Source: Pogostemon cablin
Taxonomy: Eukaryota > Streptophyta > Magnoliopsida > Lamiales > Lamiaceae
Assembly: GCA_023678885.1 (NCBI GenBank)
Contig: CM042998.1
Span: 6,513,820 to 6,577,819 of the forward strand
Direction: 5' to 3'
Length of the DNA stretch: 64,000 nucleotides
In this document: piece by piece, positions 59,055 to 64,000 of the stretch
Layout of the letters: the number at the start of each line of letters is the position of its first letter
Numbering within the stretch: the stretch's first letter is position 1
Notes under the pieces: generated by a model
Seen by the model: the letters and a program-made list of their open reading frames with translations, nothing else
Told to the model about the DNA's origin: nothing
The model's database searches: none
Made by a program: the position numbers and the translations under genes

Positions 59055-60534
59055 TCTACCTTCCACCTATACACAGTTATGTGGAACTCAAATTAAAAAA
59101 AAAAGAACAAATAAGAAGAACTGCACATGTAAAATGAAACTGGAAATTGCAGAAACGGAGTTGAGGCTAAAAGAAGTCATTTTCAACCCACCGATTTCGA
59201 TTAAAAACAATAACAAAGTGAAAAACATGCTGGTAAATCTAACAACAACATGAAAGAAAGTAGGTCATATGTATTGCTAACGCAAAGACAAAAACATGCT
59301 AGGAAATCTAACATCATTCTTATGTGGTGTGATCAAAATCCCCAAGGAATGAACACAACGTTTGGCATTAGTAAAAAGATATAATGGCTAGAAAGCATAC
59401 TGTTTCTACCATTCATAGGAAAGTAGGATGATATCTTGCCCCAAACGTTTGGCAAAACTTGCAACTATAGTGGTTGATTGAGCTCTGCTGTCAACAGAAG
59501 CCTAAAAAAAAGAAAAATGGAGCCGTAGTTAGCAAGAACCAAGAACCATGTTGTCACATTAACAAAAGTGTAGTTCATAATGTAAAACTGGTTTTGCATT
59601 CCAAGTTAATTGCATTGGAAATTGGTATTCAACGTAGTCTACTGGGTCATTGCTACCAACACTATCATTCATGAAATCACAAGTGTGCAATTGAGGTGTG
59701 TTGGAATCAAATTAAAACTGAAGCATAATCTAAACTCTTCCAAAGAATCCAAGCATGTGATCTTTTCCTTTCTACGTTAGTCTAATAAACATTCAGTAAT
59801 TTTGCCTCTTGTTTTCCTTTAATAGGAATTGTTTTGATTTCTACTATCTCATAGTGGTGGATAGGACAATGTAGTAAATACAGAAATACACCAAATTGCT
59901 GTATGATTATGTCAAGTCAGTACCTTCAGTGAAACACCATTAGCTTCCATGTCAACATACAACATTACTTGGAAAATTGAACATGTGTAAATTTAGTAAA
60001 AATTTACAATTTTTAGATAAAATATTTAGCAATCATATGTATTAAGTACCACTCTGCAAGGCTGCTGCCCAGTTAACGTCAATGGCTCTCTACAATCATG
60101 AATGCAATTTGTAGGTTCATTTTTTTCTAGATTGAACCAATCCTTAAATTTTTTATGCACTAGAAGATTAAAAAAAAAAACACAGAGAAGAGGGTAAACA
60201 GAATATCTTAGCTAAATTTTAAAGAAAGTTAAACTAAATTAATGAAGATCCCAAAAATTTCTTAACTAAAATTCAGGGAATTCAAATCTATTTAAAAGAC
60301 ATCCCATAAAAATCGCTTACCAGTATGATGAGGGTTGCTGCCCGAAAAACAAAGCTGATCTACCCTGACTGCCCAATCCTTTTGATAAATGGGGAAATTG
60401 ATTTCAGAAACCCGACACTGTAAAATCAAAGTGGTAAGTAGAATGGTAGTCTCATTTTATCATATACAATTGAATCAGCTTTTTCCCAAACAAAAAATTA
60501 AAGATAAGGAACATCAAAAAATAATAAAAATGTA
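59055..60534. other. Intergenic DNA right of the Tekay-like element
   Basis: AT-rich; no coding motif recognised. Short ORFs here show no family. Confidence 0.5.
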
Positions 60535-60542
60535 GGTAGAAG

Positions 60543-61736
60543 TAGGGGTGGGCGGTATAGCATACCGAAGATTTTTTATCATACTAAATACCGTATCGAA
60601 ATTTTCAGTATATAAAAAATCATACAGTTACCTTATCTAAACTTTCGGTATACCGTAGTTCGGTATACCGATATTTCTGTATAAGAAAATAGTATACCTT
60701 CTGCTTACCAATATTTCGGTATACCATATCATACCTAAAATATCGGTATATACCATCCTATTAGATAGTTTGATATGCCGTTATACACCTAAAATTTAAT
60801 AAATCTAATAAAAACTGTACTAGAAAAGTGAAAGATAGATATAAAATAAATTCTAATAGATAACAAATTCATAATAAGAAAAATATACGACAATCCACAA
60901 ACGACCAAATTAAATAAGAGTAAGTCTCATGAAAATCGGGTTTACATGTAAGCATTAATTTTTAATATTACTCTTTAATATATAAAAAAATTACTCTTTG
61001 AAGAGTAATAATTTTTATAAAGAAGAGTAATAACTCATATCTCTAAAAAGTAATTTTTCATGTACTAAAAAGTAATCGATAAATCAGGAATTACAAGAAT
61101 TTGAAGAGTAATTTTTTAATTTAGAAGAGTAAAATTTTATGTGCTAAAGAGTAATTTTTATGTATTAAACAGTAACAGACTCTACATTAATTAATATATC
61201 CAAACCCGATTTATATAAGTATTTGTCATTAAATAAATAGTACCTAAGAGATCTACACAAATTAAAACTATATGGAACTTATATTCAAATCAACACTTTT
61301 AAATTTTCATATAGGATAGAACTACAAAATTAAAAAAGAAGTACAAGATATATATCATGAAAGCCAATCAACTTTATCACACATTTATAATTATGAAGAA
61401 ATATACAGTAGGATTTTATATTTAATCTTTTAATTAAATAGTGTATATATATAATTTAATTAAAATTATAATATTTAAGTAATAATTATAATTGGATATA
61501 TAATGTAGTATGGTAATATCGTATCATATTACTCAAAAATTGAATATTTTACGGTATTTCGGTATATACCGAAATACCGCGGTATTGATCATTTATATAC
61601 CTTTATCGTATCAAAATTTTCAATACAGTATCATACCTTACCAAAAACTTCGGCATACCTAAAATTTTGGTAAAATCGATATTTTTCGATATGGTAAAGG
61701 CGGTATACCAAAATTTCGGTATTTTTCCCAGCCATA
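60543..61736 (-). mobile_element. hAT-like non-autonomous element, copy 2 (inverted)
   Basis: 1,194 bp, ends TAGGGGTGGGCGG and (inverted) TATGGCTGGG. A perfect 8-bp TSD, ggtagaag, lies at 60,535-60,542 and 61,737-61,744, as expected for hAT elements. It is homologous end to end with 47,218-48,399 on the opposite strand. The interior has repeated aagagtaatttttt-type motifs and palindromes of accgaaat; no coding capacity. Confidence 0.88.
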
Positions 61737-62013
61737 GGTAGAAGGTGCTGACGGGGCTTAGGAACGAGGAGCTGTGAAATTAATAGCAACGGAAAAAAGT
61801 AATTAGGGCTTTGTCTTAAAATTAAGCAAGATTAGGGAATACTAATGGTTTTTTTAATGTTGTTTGGTTTATAATAGAAAATAACTTTCAGTTATGATTT
61901 TGTTTGGTAAAATTAATTTTTTTTTAGGATTTGATTAATAATTTTTATTATTAATTTTAATTTTAATATAATTTTATTATTTCTAAAAGAAAATTATCAT
62001 TTAATAATTTTTA

Positions 62014-62301
62014 GAGTTAGTCTCTTATGAGACGGGTTATTGGAGAGACAAGTGTAAGACGGGACGACCCATCACTAAAGTATTCTTATTGTAGAGATAA
62101 AGTATTTTTTTGTCATTAAAATATGTCAATAATAAATTAATATATTATAACACGTTAAAATCATACTTTAATACAAATTCAGCATACTTTAGAAAAAATA
62201 TTTTAACAACCATTAAACATATTTTATCTAAATAATAGACATGCTTTAACACATCTCACAACCCGTCTCACGTAAGTAGCGTCTCACAAGAGACTTTGTC
62301 T
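62014..62301. mobile_element. MITE, second GAGACGG family (copy 2)
   Basis: Left end agtctcttatgagacggg; right end cgtctcacaagagactttgtc, inverted. Interior homologous to 11,362-11,655 (aaagtatt...gataaagtatt, cacaacccgtctcacgtaa). Confidence 0.65.
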
Positions 62302-63270
62302 AATTTTTATAATTTTTAATAAAATTTTATTATAATTTTAAAATTAAGTTAACCTTTGCATGGAGGAATCAAAGTGATAGAGATCAATTTTGGGAGGAAT
62401 GAGGAATTTTCTTCTTTTTGGGAATCAAATTAATTAGACTACTATCATATTTATTTATTGTGAAATATTTTATATGGACATTACTCCTTATATCATTATA
62501 GTATGAAGAGAGATTATTTACTAATGTATCCCTTTCTCCTTTCTATATAAAGAGTGATTAGGAAAATTAGGGTTTTGTACCTATTCAGATAAACGCCGTT
62601 AATAAAATCTATTTCTCTGTATTCTTCTCTTCTTCTTTATACTTCCTTCACGTTAACGTTTGCTTTTTGCACAGAGATTAAGAGATATAATATTTTAATG
62701 TGTAGCGATGTGAGAGAAATAATATCTTTATATATATAATAACACATATTTTACCATCTATTTTTACACTTATTTTCCCCCCAAAACTAATTTCACCACT
62801 TTTGGTTAATTAATATTCACCTAAAGGTAACTTATATGCACCGATCTCCACTATTGATTTATTTCAATTAAATAAGATCTCACACAATAGATAATTAAAA
62901 CCCTAAAAATTAAGATTTTACAATTGATAATTATCTGCAGCCTCATTTCTTCAGCATATTTGAGACAAATCAATTTTATCAATTCTGCGAAAATCCTAAT
63001 CCATCATTCACTGTTCTTCTTTCATAATGTTGGATGCAAATGACAATATGAAATTGCTTTTGTTTGATGTTTACAATATGAAGAAGAATAATGGCAAAGT
63101 AGATTAAGAGAACCTTTCTTATCTTTCCCTCAAACACCGCCGAAGACGACGCCCATTCACGGTTTGAGACGATTTCTGAAGCATTTCAGCAGTATCTTCG
63201 TGACGATTTGATTTCCTCCAGTCTGTCAATGTTGGCGTTCGATCGTTTGGTTAACATGAACCGTTAGGGT
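62302..63270. other. AT-rich DNA with a MITE remnant
   Basis: 62,650-62,735 resembles the interior of the Stowaway-like MITEs at 33.7-34.1 kb (attaagagatataatatttt, gagagaaataatatctt). 63,120-63,260 (plus) reads FETISEAFQQYLRDDLIS in one frame, a short open stretch I cannot assign. Confidence 0.45.
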
Positions 63271-64000
63271 TCCATATGTTTCTAACATGCAGCGGAAGTA
63301 AGAAAACAAGAAACGTATTACCTTTCACCAGGGTATGTTGAAGACGATGAATTCTCGCTACTAGCTTGCGCAGTCTCACCGTTTTGGGCATAACTCTCTC
63401 ATCCGATGTCGGATTTGAGTGGTCTATGCGCCAAAACGATCCTCTTTTCCATGGATTTCTGTCAGTATATCAATGTCCTGCTCTAATGTCTGTACAATTT
63501 TATAAAAATTGTAGAAGGTGGCGGACAACAACAACAAACAACCTTCCAGTCTTCTACTGTATTCTCAAGTCCAATCTCAACATCGTGTGGGCGACGATCT
63601 TCGAGATCTTCTCATTCTACTGTTCCCTACCCTTCTCACAGTGTTAGACATGATTAATCTCATAGATTTGGGTTTCCGGGCAGCTGAGATGACTTATATA
63701 TGGGCTACAGCAGGGACCAGGAGGAGAAATTAGAGTTGGGCCTCCATTGGGCTTAAGTATCCAAGCTTAGCCCAAAGCTTATACTTAAATCCAATAATAA
63801 TAATATATACCACTAAAATATTATTACTACACTACCGTTCTAATTCCATAATTACGTATGAGCTCGTTCTTATTATGAGCCTGTTATTCTCTCCATGTTT
63901 AAGATATTCAATGTCTATTAATTAATTAAATTACTGACAACTCTATTAATTAATATCTTATCCGAGAGTAGTACCACTCAACCTCATTATCATGTCGGAA
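63271..64000. mobile_element. LTR-like remnant at the right edge
   Basis: 63,366-63,500 resembles the segment at about 20,340-20,470 in the Athila-like LTR (cataact, then tccgat, then ccaaaacgat...cttttc). Its first 19 bases, inverted, match the first 19 bases of the window exactly. The remainder (cagcggaagtaagaaaac; ccgagagtagtaccactcaa) looks like plant LTR sequence but the class is unresolved and it runs off the window. Confidence 0.4.

Noticed and set aside
1..64000. CRISPR arrays, operons, phage or toxin-antitoxin systems
   Set aside because: The window is plant nuclear DNA; the repeats seen are transposons, microsatellites and tandem duplications.

Overview
The window is nuclear DNA of a eudicot plant, probably an asterid. 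Support: intron-containing plant genes with GT-AG junctions, plant-specific gene families, plant lineages of Ty3/Gypsy retrotransposons, many short elements with CTCCCTCCGTCCC ends (a Stowaway-like pattern) and long TA microsatellites. The sequence alone does not fix a species. Genes are sparse and most of the window is transposon DNA or AT-rich intergenic DNA.

Layout. 1-24,887 is a nest of three decayed LTR elements. A Reina-like Ty3/Gypsy element (minus strand) has its 3' LTR split by a Retand/Tat-like element, which is itself interrupted by a gag-only, Athila-like element. Target-site duplications support the first two insertions, but the two halves now lie in opposite orientation, so an inversion (or an assembly misjoin) must separate 1-14,660 from 14,661 onward. 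Inside the inverted part, 7,579-14,660 holds a small membrane-protein gene resembling DTM1 (9.6-9.9 kb), MITEs, TA tracts and a duplicated AT-rich block. 24,983-25,919 holds Stowaway-like MITEs. 26,340-29,626 is a Mutator-like element with a 9-bp TSD, invaded by an internally deleted LTR element. 30,184-30,909 is an intact single-exon membrane-protein gene. 31,222-33,182 is a second Mutator-like element with arms of about 340 bp. 33.3-38.4 kb is MITE and AT-rich DNA, including a 430-bp element carrying GGTCAAC arrays.

38,640-40,008 and about 40,440-41,360 are two broken genes facing each other: a dynamin-related protein 1 (DRP1) pseudogene and an SGPP-type HAD phosphatase pseudogene. 42,672-46,135 (minus) is a PIG-P gene (GPI-anchor synthesis) with recognisable exons, a stop codon just before its conserved C-terminal tail, and a promoter that has been tandemly duplicated to four copies together with part of a SINE.

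47,218-48,399 and 60,543-61,736 are inverted copies of one hAT-like non-autonomous element. Between them sits a complete, very young Ty3/Gypsy chromovirus (49,446-59,049, Tekay-like) with near-identical 2.04-kb LTRs, a perfect 5-bp TSD, an intact 1,458-codon polyprotein and an unexplained extra leader ORF. The right end (61.7-64 kb) is AT-rich with MITE and LTR-like remnants.

The host genes do not form a functional cluster. The strongest story is structural: successive insertions, one inversion and promoter amplification. No CRISPR, operon or prokaryotic feature is present.
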